Both the position numbers and the translations under genes were made by a program. DNA of 64,000 nucleotides. Origin: Fragum whitleyi. Taxonomy: Eukaryota > Mollusca > Bivalvia > Cardiida > Cardiidae. Positions 1-9,822 of this stretch are shown in pieces (positions within the stretch are counted from its first letter, which is position 1; every line of letters begins with the position of its first letter). The DNA lies in NCBI GenBank assembly GCA_948146395.1, contig OX411544.1, forward strand, positions 40,159,419-40,223,418, in the 5' to 3' direction. The notes under the pieces are model-generated. The model searched no databases and was not told the origin of the DNA. It saw nothing but the letters and a program-made list of their open reading frames with translations.

Positions 1-208
1 GATATATACACGAGGCATGTGATTAGTGTCACGAAAGTTATTCGAATATATGGAATTGAAGTTTCAAACATGCATTTTTGAAAGACAATGATAATCGAAT
101 TATCGATTATTTTAACTGGAAAATAAAAAAAAAAGAATATAAAAAGAATAATCAAATATCTAAAAACATCATGAAGTGACTCTAAAGTGTATGATCACAA
201 TCGAAATA

Positions 209-639
209 TACAATTAACAACATCCAGAAATTGACAAGGTGAACGATTTTTGAGTGATTTTGCAGTGAAAATGAATGAGTGTGTGGAGCGAGTTTTGAGT
301 GAATTTAATGGAAGGTAATCCTATATCGCAAATTTTGTTCAGGATGAACAAAATTAGCGATATTGATAACCTCCCTTTTAAAAAATGCATGCAAGTTCTT
401 ACAAAGCCTCTTCTTCAAGAGCCTTTGAGACGCTAATAATTTGAATATCAGTGAAATCGCGATTTTCCTCCATCAAAATTTATTTTGAATAATGTTGTTG
501 ATTCTATATTTTTCAATGGGTTTGAGCGTTTTTGAATGGCTTAAGTGAGTGTTTGATATGAATGATTGAAGCGCTAAGTGAGCGATTTAGAATGGTTTTG
601 ATTGAAGCGAATGTCTTTTGCACGATGTAATTAACTGTA
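209..639 (+). mobile_element. CAGTTA element, full copy (family reference)
   Basis: First of about 20 related copies. The family consensus, read from the copies here, starts TACAGTTAACAACATCGTGA and ends TCACGATGTAATTAACTGTA. It is about 430-450 bp long, with terminal inverted repeats of about 27 bp. TA at each end plus the CAGT start fits Tc1/mariner-type non-autonomous elements (inference). Near the left third is an internal palindrome of about 60 bp running from GGGAGGTAATCC to GATTACCTCCC around AATTTTGTTCATGATGAACA. No coding capacity. Confidence 0.82.
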
Positions 640-1943
640 CCTCGCTCAGGTTACGCGTAAAATACCGTTTTAGAATTGTCTACCAATGTTAAGTCTATAA
701 ACCATTTTAAACCACAGTGTCTCACATTTCCAGAAAAGTGGATAATAAAGGGTTCAAATGGCAGTCAAATGGTTATGTTCAAGACCATAGATATTAGATT
801 TAGAAAATTGTGGACTCGCTAAAGCTTTTAAAGCTCACTTATCTGGAAATTGTTAGAGGCAGCAGAAAATGGATATAGTTTGTGTTCCTTTCTTACAAAC
901 GAGTATCACACCCGAGAAGTTGTTAGTTCTGCAAGGATAGTATGAATTAATTTTCATTTAGAATCGAACATGAAGACTAATACTGAAATTTAATGACAGA
1001 GGAAATTAATCCGTACTTTGGTGGTATTTTATTGTTTAGTTTATTCTAATTGCCAATTAAATGCAGTTTATATTACCCCTCCTTTAAATAAAATTGATAT
1101 AGAAATGACCTTTCAAAGTCTCGAAAACCCCTTTTTCTGAAAGTTTTAGAAGGTTAGAAGGTTGCAAAAGATAGCGAATAAAGTAGGTAAAATGTCATAT
1201 ATGACTACTGTACGCTGTATAAAATATTTTGTAAAAAAGAAAAAATTATAGCAACACACAATTTCTTCTTTTCCACAATATTTCAGATGTATTTAATATC
1301 TTTTCAGGGATTAGTACAGGAATGTTCCGAATATTTTTCCTTTTCTCTGAAAATGGTTATATGTAAATGAATTTCATTTTTTCCGTTTTTCTAAAAATAT
1401 AAACGGATTTTTTTTCCGAACAAGACTTTTTAAGATAAATTTACTTTTGGCTTACGAACCCTTGCGACACCTGTAAAGTCGCCACATTTCCAAATCGTGC
1501 AGTGTCCATCCGATGGAATACGGTCTTTATGCTGTCTCCGCACGGTTTTAACGCAGACATTGCGATTTTTTTTGGGGGGAAAAAATACTTATTTCTATTT
1601 TTTGTTTATTTATTTATTTTTCTTTATTTTATTTTTTTCAAATGAGACGGTAGGCAGTAGACACATCGTTAGACATCGCAAGATCGCCGCATTAACATCG
1701 TTCATTTACCGTGCGATGTTACAATGTATGGTTGTATTATTTCCTGGCATTATCCTGCGGTCATTGCACGGTGTGGATAGGGCAATGGAACGATTACCTT
1801 GGGATTTCATAACGACTTCCACACGGCCACCGCAATGATTTTTGTGACAGATTTATGAATACAGTGTACGTTCGATTTTGAGAACAAAAGGGTCGAAGAA
1901 AAAAATCGTTCGACGCCTAAAAATTCACACAATAAAGACTAAC
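640..1943. other. No recognised feature
   Basis: AT-rich, with a T-rich low-complexity patch near 1567-1640. The 113-residue open frame at 1497-1838 has no domain or splice support. The next exon of the minus-strand gene could be here, but I cannot identify it. Confidence 0.6.
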
Positions 1944-2129
1944 CTTCTGGTATAAATATTGCTGTAGGTCGGCGTATTTCGGCCAACGAATGACTTCGGC
2001 GGTAGAGCTTCGGTCGTTTCCGTGACTTTTCCCGATCTTTGTCCTGTTCTTCCAAACTAGATCGGCGAGCTTCGGGCATTATTTCCTCCTCCACGGTGTA
2101 CATCTCCTCTATCTCCATCGTTTCTGAAT
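1944..2129 (-). CDS. Charged tail exon downstream of the Arg/Ser-repeat exon
   Basis: A 186-nt open segment on the minus strand has a GATTTTTCAG acceptor and an AGAAG|GTTAGT donor, again phase 1 at both ends, so it continues in frame from the exon at 5164-5583 across a 3.0-kb intron. It encodes about 61 residues. An acidic block (ETMEIEEMYTVEEEIMPE) is followed by a basic, Ser-containing block with RRSS, SRKRPKLYRRSHSL and RRPT, ending TAIFIPE. The RRXS/T theme of the previous exon continues. No stop codon is present, so the gene runs on to lower coordinates; I could not identify another exon in 1-1943. A CAGTTA transposon begins only 16 nt upstream of the acceptor. Confidence 0.78.
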
Positions 2130-2145
2130 CTGAAAAATCTGTGAA

Positions 2146-2586
2146 TACAGTTAGTTACATCGTGAAATGGACATTCACCTCAATCAAAACCATTCTAAAT
2201 CGCTCACTCATCGCTCAATTCATTCATTCCAAACACTCACTCAAACCATTTAAATACGCTCAAACCCATTGAAAATTACAGAATAGACAACGAAATTCAA
2301 AATTAATTTGGACAGAGAAAAATCTCGATTTCACTGACATAATTCAAAATGTACGCGTCTAATAGGTTCTTGAAGAAATAGAAATCTATCTATTGAACTT
2401 GTATGCGTATTTTATGGAAATGAGGAAATCAATATTGCTAATTTTGTTCATCATGAACAAAATTGGCGATATTGATTACCTCCCATTAAATTCACTCAAG
2501 AGTCGCTCCACACACTCAATTAATTTAATTTCTAAATCATTTCCAAATTATTCACCTTGTCAATTTCATGATGTTGTTACTGTGTA
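2146..2586 (-). mobile_element. CAGTTA element abutting a splice acceptor
   Basis: Full antisense copy. Its TAACTAACTG terminus, read on the minus strand, lies 16-27 nt upstream of the acceptor of exon 1944-2129 and contains a CTAAC branch-point-like word. Its other end lies 3 bp from a GAGCCTGTGCG element. Confidence 0.82.
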
Positions 2587-2589
2587 TAT

Positions 2590-2838
2590 GAGCCTGTGCG
2601 TGACATTTCCAACAATTTGGCAATTGTGTAAATGGCAAATATTTTTAAGTAGTCGAGAAATCTACTTAGACCAAATACATGTAGAAGATTGCCCGACTGT
2701 CTTATGATACTTAGAGACCTTATCTATCTACAAAGTACAGAGTGAAGACTTAGGACAGACTTATGCAAATGCACAGGCTGGCCAGAGTCTTTGCTTGGCC
2801 GCACATTCGAAATAGTTGGAAATGCCGCGCACAGGCTC
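2590..2838 (-). mobile_element. GAGCCTGTGCGTGA element (family reference)
   Basis: The family is about 230-250 bp, with inverted ends GAGCCTGTGCGTGACATTTC and GAAATGTCACGCACAGGCTC. Internal landmarks are GCAAAGACTCTGGCCAGCC, GCATCCGCACAGTCTGACC and AAGGTCTCAAAGTAT. The superfamily is unknown; I cannot fix the target duplication. This copy is antisense and sits between a CAGTTA element and a fold-back element. Confidence 0.8.
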
Positions 2839-2842
2839 CTAT

Positions 2843-3169
2843 ATAATACGGACTTAGTGTTTTGTATGGAAATAATATCTAACGAGGTTGAAGAAATTGA
2901 TTATTGTCGAAGCTCCGCCTAGACAATTATCAATTCCCACAGCCGAGTTAGATATGTTTTTCATACAATACACAGAGAACGTTTATGTTTATATCTGATA
3001 ACCTCTATTTGCCTTGTTTCCGTCAATGTTTCCAATAGAAATGCAAGTTTCTAAAAATAACCGCATTATGTCATTGTTCTTAAAATGTGGACCTTAAAAT
3101 ACCAATGTGATATCATAAAAAAAAATCCCATGGATGTTATCACACGGATATTTGTATAGTTATAAGATA
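2843..3169 (+). mobile_element. TTATC/TACGTACTTAGTG fold-back element (family reference)
   Basis: Two parts. First comes a palindrome of about 135 bp (arms TACTTAGTGTATTGTATGAA and its inverse, centre AATTGTCGAGGCTCTGCC). Then comes about 170 bp bounded by TTATCTTATAACC and TAGTTATAAGATAA, containing ACCGCATTATGTCATT and TATCACACGGATATTTGTA. Four copies occur in the window. Superfamily not recognised. Confidence 0.75.
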
Positions 3170-3546
3170 TTTAAAGAAGACGGTCCTTTGCTAAAGTGTA
3201 AAATCGATAAATCTTTCATTGATTAAACAATAAAAGCTATATTTTGACGAGTCGCAACTCGTTAAATTATAGTTTTTTCGTTCACTAGATACAAGGTTGA
3301 ACGACTTTAAACAATAATTAAAAGTTGTTTTTTTTTCTTGAACTATTGAATGCACAATAAAACTATATTTTTACGAGGGCCAATTGTCAAAGTACAGCTT
3401 TTTTGGTGTACAAGATGAAAGAATACGATTATTTTTGCAGTATTCATGCATGTTGATGTCGTTTTAGAAACACGAGATAATCTCCGTTTTTGTTCTGCCC
3501 ATTCTCAGCCCTTTTATTAATATCTGAACAAGTATGTCCGAATTCA

Positions 3547-3983
3547 TACAGTTAACAGCATCGTGAAATTTACAAGGTGGATAATTTTCGAATAATTTTG
3601 GAATGGAATTGAATGAGTAAGATGAGTGAGTTTTGGGTGAAATTAAGGGTAATCCAATATCGCTTATTTTTAACAAAATTAATTAAATTTATATTCCCCT
3701 TCATAAAATATACAAGGAAGTTCTTAAAAAATTTCCCCCTTTTTACAAGAACCAATCAGTCGCTTATGATTTCAATTATGTCTGTGAAACCTCGATTTTT
3801 TTTATCTATCTATATCCATTTTGAATATAGTTGAATATCTTTCACTTTTTGGGCGATTTTAGAGCGTTTTTTGAATAGTTTGAGTGAGTGTTTACAATGA
3901 ATAAATGAACGAATGCATCAATAGGGCGATGAGTAAGCGATTTAGAATGTTTTTGATGTCAATTTCACGATGTATCAAACTTT
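3547..3983 (+). mobile_element. CAGTTA element, right end degenerate
   Basis: The left end CAGTTAACAGCATCGTGAAA is intact. The right terminus is altered after TTTCACGATGTAT, where TAATTAACTGTA is expected. The internal palindrome is reduced. Confidence 0.72.
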
Positions 3984-4649
3984 AGATATTGATGAAATAG
4001 AAGCACGATATATCTTGTCACGTAGAATTAAATGTCATATCATCAGCAAAAATGTTAATTCTGAACTTTTAGAGAAATGTTTCCATTACGATATTGGAAA
4101 TAGAGTACCCTTGACCTAGATAGTATAGACACAGGTGGTAATCTTCATTCTACCATCACATAATTTGCATTTTGAAGTATTGACAAATATATTTGAGATC
4201 TCTGAATGATACATTAGGTGCCATTCTGACATTTCCTCTATTCAACCCTTCCTCGTGTTTTTGAAATCCCCCCCCCCCACACACACACACAAAAAAATGT
4301 TCAAAATGAAAAGTGCGTACAAATTGAAAATAAAACATCCTTATGGTAAAAACATGTTAATTGGTAAAACGAGAGAATTCTTGATAAAAGATATCTTTGA
4401 ATTGATACTAGTCTAAATATCAGTCTGCTTGTGATTTTGAAACATCCCTTTCTCTTAACTAAAAACTTGGTATCAATTGAATTTTAGTTGAATATTGCAT
4501 TAATATAAGATGACTTTCAAACACTTTTATATTTTGAGGAAAATAATATTACATACTTACCTAGCTTTATGACGCTATTTTTTCTCTCTTTTTTCAAATT
4601 TGGGGCCCGTCTCACATAAAAGGGCCATCTTTGAACTCCATAAAATATA
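3984..4649. other. No recognised feature apart from the C/CA run
   Basis: Non-coding, AT-rich; nothing repeated elsewhere in the window that I could detect. Confidence 0.6.
4268..4290. repeat. Poly-C followed by (CA)n
   Basis: A run of C joined to six or seven CA repeats. Confidence 0.9.
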
Positions 4650-5062
4650 TTTGTGGCCCTTCACGCGTATGTGGACCAGTAGGGTAGTGCGTAAAGTTTC
4701 GACCCTAGTCAGACTGCGCGGACTGCGCAGACTGACTAGGGTCAAATTTTATCACACTTTGCTAATTATCTAAATCTAGTGTAATAAATCTACCTTTCTG
4801 TGTAAGTATTTTTTGAAATGCTACCTCTCGTTGAACTATGCTGGACCCAATCTCTCTTGCAAATAATTATTTTACAGAGTTCCCAGATGTCCCCTTTTTG
4901 CGTGAAGGGCCACAAATTAAAAAAAAGGGGTTAGTTCAAGTAGAGATCAGCCAACGGCCCCTCACACTGAAAGATAGAATGATCATTCTAGATTCGGGAA
5001 GACATCCAGACGCGAAGGGTTTCGAGCCAAGTCAGACTGCATGTTTCGTGCATCCTGACTAG
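4650..5062. repeat. Interleaved inverted repeats, possible old transposon
   Basis: TTTGTGGCCCTTCACGCG (from 4650) is matched by its inverse ending GGGCCACAAA (to 4915). A second pair, TCGACCCTAGTCAGACTGCG (from 4702) and the inverse ending TGACTAGGGTCGGA (to 5069), overlaps it. The centre GACTGCGCGGACTGCGCAG is itself palindromic. The short open frame at 4838-5062 is not supported as a gene. Confidence 0.5.
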
Positions 5063-5163
5063 GGTCGGAACTAAACGTGACGCCAAGATTGTACTTTTTC
5101 GCCTTACGACTAACATTTACTTTTATGTGTTGCTGCAAGAATACCAGCTTTCATTAACCTTAC

Positions 5164-5583
5164 CTGCTAAAAGTTCGTCAGTATCATCGAACCTTCCCGA
5201 ACTGGCGTTCGAGCCTTTCCGGCTACTCCGACTACTGCCGGAACTTCTTCTCGACGTACAATCAGATAAAAGTGACGTCCGTCTACTACAGACGCTACTG
5301 CCGGACCCACGGCGGTCATTTGACGCCAGAGACGTTCGACGACTGCTTAAACTACTACCGGAACCACGACGATCGGCTTCGTAAGACGCAAATGAAGTTC
5401 GTCTGCTACTTAAGCTTTCTGCACTACATCGTCGTAAATAGTCCGATGCGTAGGACTGTCGTCTGCTACCGTAATCCACGAATATTTGAGGCACCACGAA
5501 TTTTGTCTGTTCTTCTTTCTTTTTGATTGATCCCATGACGAGACTTCGTTTATCTTCGGCTTTTTCAGCTTTTCGAATTCCGG
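5164..5583 (-). CDS. Arg/Ser-repeat cytoplasmic-tail exon of the same predicted membrane protein
   Basis: A 420-nt open segment on the minus strand has a TTTTCTTTTCAG acceptor and a GCAG|GTAAGG donor, phase 1 on both sides. It encodes about 140 residues. The first 40 are charged (KAEKAEDK, then KKKEEQTK) and end in a hydrophobic patch, FVVPQIFVDY. The rest is an imperfect tandem repeat of about 19-20 residues, best copy DRRGSGSSLSSRRTSLASN, present about four times. Eight Arg-Arg-X-Ser/Thr motifs (RRQS, RRCS, RRTS, RRGS and so on) plus RKGS fit the consensus for basophilic kinases such as PKA. No enzyme domain is visible. It is probably a disordered, phosphorylatable intracellular tail. The apparent ATG upstream in the same frame lies in the intron and is not used as a start here. 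Confidence 0.8.
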
Positions 5584-5811
5584 CTGAAAAGAAAATAATA
5601 GCCGTTACGATTGACACAAGAGAACACTTGGAGACTTAATAAAATTAATATTTGAAAAAAATAAATAAATAAATAAATGAATAAATAAGTCGGACTAAGA
5701 AAAGACATTTTTTCTCGATATTATAGATTCATTGCAGGAATTTACAAGCATCGTTAAACTGATAAGGCGGATACTTATTTGAATAATATCGGAATCAAAT
5801 TGGATTTTTTG

Positions 5812-5834
5812 GGGGTGGGGTGGGGGGGGGGGGG
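5812..5834. repeat. G-rich run
   Basis: Runs of 5, 4 and 14 G separated by single T. A candidate G-quadruplex former on the plus strand. Confidence 0.85.
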
Positions 5835-5865
5835 TAAGATTTGAATAATATCAAGGGGAGGATAT

Positions 5866-6274
5866 AGAGGATATTGAATGAGTGGTCATGGAATACCGAA
5901 TTTATTAAACGAGTCATCTAAAGTAGATAAAAAAGAGGCTGCGCCGAGATTTTATCTGTTTAAGATGACGAGTTTAATAAATTCTGTATTTTATGAGCCC
6001 AAATTTTATATTCTATTTATAATTTGACCTAAATTTTTGCGAAAAATCGTCGAAATTCTTGAAATTCAACATTTCAATTTCCGCGAAACGTATAACCCCG
6101 TTTAAAACTGACGTCACAATATATGCATTATGACGTAATTTTTGCTATTAAAAATAGCGTCGCTTTTCGCTCCGGGCTCATTTGCATAGTTATTTCACTA
6201 GTGTAATAACATCTGTGTAATATCAAAAATATTCAACGGGTTTATTTCACTCCTGCGACGTAGGTCATATTATA
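5866..6274. repeat. Palindromic GAGTCATC repeat, copy 1
   Basis: Starts GAGGATATTGAATGAGTGGT. It contains the hairpin TTTATTAAACGAGTCATCTA ... GATGACGAGTTTAATAAA around GAGGCTGCGCCGAG, and later CCGTTTAAAACTGACGTCA. It ends in TTCACTCCTGCGACGTAGGTC. It matches 54249-54609 closely, but carries about 40 extra bases (CTATTAAAAATAGCGTCGC region). Confidence 0.82.
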
Positions 6275-6402
6275 TATGTAAAATATCACATATTTCGGTT
6301 AAATTTAACCAACGGACGATATTATTGATCGCTCCCCAGAAAGGGGACGACCGTTGTCTCAAAAGAGCGTCTTCTTTTTTCTTGTATCAATGTAATAATA
6401 TT

Positions 6403-7400
6403 CGAGGGGTGTTCCAGAAGTTTGTGGGCTTTCTAAATATCTCCAAAACTGCTCGACAGAAAGCATTGAAGTTTGTAAACAATGACTCTTAAACATTAAG
6501 GTGTTTATGTACAATATTTTTATTACAAAATTTAACATGACACGCTCATCAGGAGTTGCCATAGAGACATGCATAACGTCAAGCGGAGTACGGACTAATT
6601 CTCATACCTAACGCATATACAATCTGTTATTTAAACACCAGAAATATGACCTAACAGTCATATAAATTTCTCAGGACTTCGCTCACTTTTTCAATAATGA
6701 TACAATCTTATTTTTGGAAAGAATAGTTAGAATATTTTTGTTGCTCGAATAAAGTGCCCTGACTGACGACGGTGGTAGTTGACTAAAGTCACCAGAACAA
6801 CGTCGGGTTGCTTTTTCCAACTAATAAAAAGCGATTTAAAATGAGAGCAGTGGATCGAAAGTATTGTCACTGGCACCCAATTAAGCATTTCTTCAGAGAT
6901 AATTCCACAACAAAGCGTAAAGAATGATTAAGTTGGATAATTCAAATGATAGAATACCTTTTGTAACAATGAATGAAGGACGGTTATCAAATGTTTATAA
7001 AAGCTGTAATAGGATTACAAGATAGAATATTTGGAAGCCTGTCGATGGTTGGTTATAGCAATAATATTTGGGGATTGACGACGTAATGACACATTTGGCA
7101 ATTATTTAAAGTAAAATAAAATGTTTGGGGTGATTTTATTGAAAAACGTTTGAATTAAGATTTGAGTTTTGAATATCCCGACGTCAATGACGTACGTCAG
7201 CGGCTCGAGGCGTGCGCCGCTCGGCACACGGTGCATGTCTTTGGTCGCACCTAAAATGATTAATATTCGACACGCATTCATCGTAATTGTTGTGTGAGTA
7301 AAGGAAAGATAACTCTGTAAGATGATATAATTCATAGTTTCATACTAGCATCAGTGTTTGAGATATGACGTCAGTCCATGAACTTCTGGAACACCCCTCG
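6403..7400. mobile_element. Mariner-type element, internally decayed
   Basis: The ends form an inverted repeat of about 20 bp, CGAGGGGTGTTCCAGAAGTT. TA follows the right end; the corresponding left dinucleotide is TT. Terminal sequence of this type (CGAGGGGTGTTC) is familiar from mariner elements. The body is about 1.0 kb, shorter than the usual 1.3 kb, and holds only short open frames with no DDD/DDE motif that I can see. It is probably a deletion derivative. It lies in the predicted 37-kb intron. Confidence 0.7.
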
Positions 7401-9193
7401 TATACGTTCTTTGCTTAAATGGAATCGTGTTTATAGACATACGAATTACACGCCTCCAAATATATGCTAGCAAGTAACACGGCGGGAAACTACATAAAAT
7501 ATATTTTTCTCTGTATTTTTGTTGTTGTTTTTGTCGGTGTTGTTGTTTTGTTTTGTTTTTGTTATTTTTCTTTAGAAAAACTGTAAATACACTTGACATC
7601 ACTTGTACTTGACAGATCTGGGGAAAAAGTTTGAAGCAGATAAGGCAGAAAAACGACAGGAATTTGCTGGATATGGTAGATCTTTCGAAAAATGCTGATT
7701 AAAACTTTATTGATGACCAAGTAAATTTTAACTTGGTAATCAAACCCTTTTTCATCAACTTATCTTTAAAAGATCTGGATCATCAAGCGAATTCTTGACA
7801 TTTTCCCATTTCCTATGCTTCAAATTCAAATTAGACATATATTGTCAAAAGTTTTGGCGATTTCCTACGTTTTTTTGTATCACGTGATTCTCCACCGTGA
7901 ATGATATCATGTTACAATTCGAATCAATAACATATGGAAACATTTTTTATGAATCTTTTTAGCGTTATAAATCAGTATAGCTTGGAATCGAGCTTTTACA
8001 TATTTACACCGACGATGATCGATATCATCCTATGGAAAAGTAGCTTTCTAAAAGTTCTCGAAATTGTACTTGCAACATTCATAATATCAAGCCAATTCTT
8101 CGCCTTTTCCGAGTCACCATGGAAGTAAGCAGTATATGGCCGACAATGCACAAGAATATAAACATTCTCGATTTTTATATAGAACCTCCTCGAACCTGAA
8201 CAGAAATAGCTGAGATAATTTCAAAATTCGAGGACAAATTGACGGACAGCGCAGCATGTGTTTTCTTACGCCATAAACGATTTTTGATATTTATGATAAC
8301 AATGTAACAATATTCCAGGTATGATACAAAAGACGTCTGCTATATATGAAAAAAAATCAGCATCCTAAACGAGGAGAAACCCGATATTTATGACGTTTTG
8401 ATGATGTTTGTTCATTGAGATATTGTTATTGAATAGCTTGTGAGATAAAGGTTTTTTATGGCAATCGACGGCTCTAGGGAAATCATAACGTGTTGACATT
8501 GTATCATCCATTCATTAACATTGTAGAGTGTCCATAAAAACTCACAAGCAAATTCTTTAATGTAAGCTAAAGCATGAAGGCGGTGCTGATGAGTTTTACA
8601 CTTCCAGATCTGCATTAAATGTACGTTTTCGGATCGTTTGAGGCATATAAAACCCGAGCGTTACCGGTTTCTTCGCCCTCTGTCGTTTAACCATTTTCGG
8701 GTCCTTGCAAATTTAACGCCAAAATAAAACATGAATTAACTCCATAATCGCCTGATATATTTTTTACTTTGTTTTTTGAGAATGGTGTTCCTTGCCAAAA
8801 GTAATCATTTGAATTGTGTAATTTAAGGAGGAATTGTAATTCTCATTATTTCAAGCTAAATACTTCGGATTGGATAATAGGTAGATCTGCTACAAACGGA
8901 ACAAATACAACAATGTGAAATGATAGTAGAAATAACAATGGCAATAATGATAATACTAAGTATGAACACACAGTCTTAAAACGTTTTACATTTGAGTTTT
9001 TAGCCCGTATACCGACTTTTATACTGGTTTCCACGACGAACAACAAAGTGCTATCTATAACATGAATGAAAATTGCTAAAATAGATTTCAGAAAATTGTG
9101 CATAAAAAAAGTAAACAGACAACAATCAGGATAGAAGGAGTGACTTTGAACTTTGAATTTTGAGAGAATACCTCCTTTCCATGATTATGGCAG
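7401..9193. other. No recognised feature
   Basis: Intronic-looking AT-rich DNA with T/GTTGTT-rich patches (7500-7575). Short open frames only, without motifs. A small hairpin with TGACCAAGTAAA/TTTAACTTGGT lies at about 7712-7744. Confidence 0.6.
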
Positions 9194-9344
9194 AGGACTC
9201 GTAATAGATCATCAGTGTATCGACAGTAATGAACTTTAACGGTGTTAACCGAGGTTTCTTGATGACTAACATTATGAAACGTCGATCAACATTGTGAAAG
9301 ATCATTAGGTCCAAAATGTTGCGGAACTATTACCACTACCTTAA
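9194..9344. mobile_element. TTAAGGTAGT hairpin element, diverged copy
   Basis: The right half, ending AAATGTTGCGGAACTATTAC and CACTACCTTAA, matches the better copies at 27762, 48066 and 49473. The left half is eroded. Confidence 0.6.
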
Positions 9345-9822
9345 AGGAAATAGAGGGCACGTTAGAGAATAGACTTCAGTTCTACATATTGACCTACCCT
9401 AGGGAAATAAGGACACTGCTGTTTAAATAATGCTCACGTATCAACAATGTTCAATTCGTAGAAGTACTTTTCTGAACATGTAGGTTTTCAGCGTATTGAG
9501 TCAAATGATTTTCTAAGAACCGCTTTTTTACAATTTTCCAAAGACCTGTATTCTTAAAACGCAGTTCAGAAAAAACCGAATCGACGATTTACTTTTATTT
9601 ATTTATTTATTTGTTGATTTGTTTACTTATTTATTTTGATGTGTTTTGTTTTTGTATTCTAGTCACAGCTCTGAATCTCTTAAAATTTGTCAGGCAACTG
9701 AGTTAAACGAAAGTTGTAATTGTCATCCAACTGTTCTTATTTCTTTTCTTTCCTTTTTTTTTGTTTTTGTTTTCTTATTTAGTTTATTTTGTTTGTTTGT
9801 TGTGTTTTTTTTTTGTCTTTGT

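Noticed and set aside
1497..1838. 113-residue open frame
   Set aside because: Runs through a T-rich low-complexity patch giving a Phe/Leu/Tyr run; no support.
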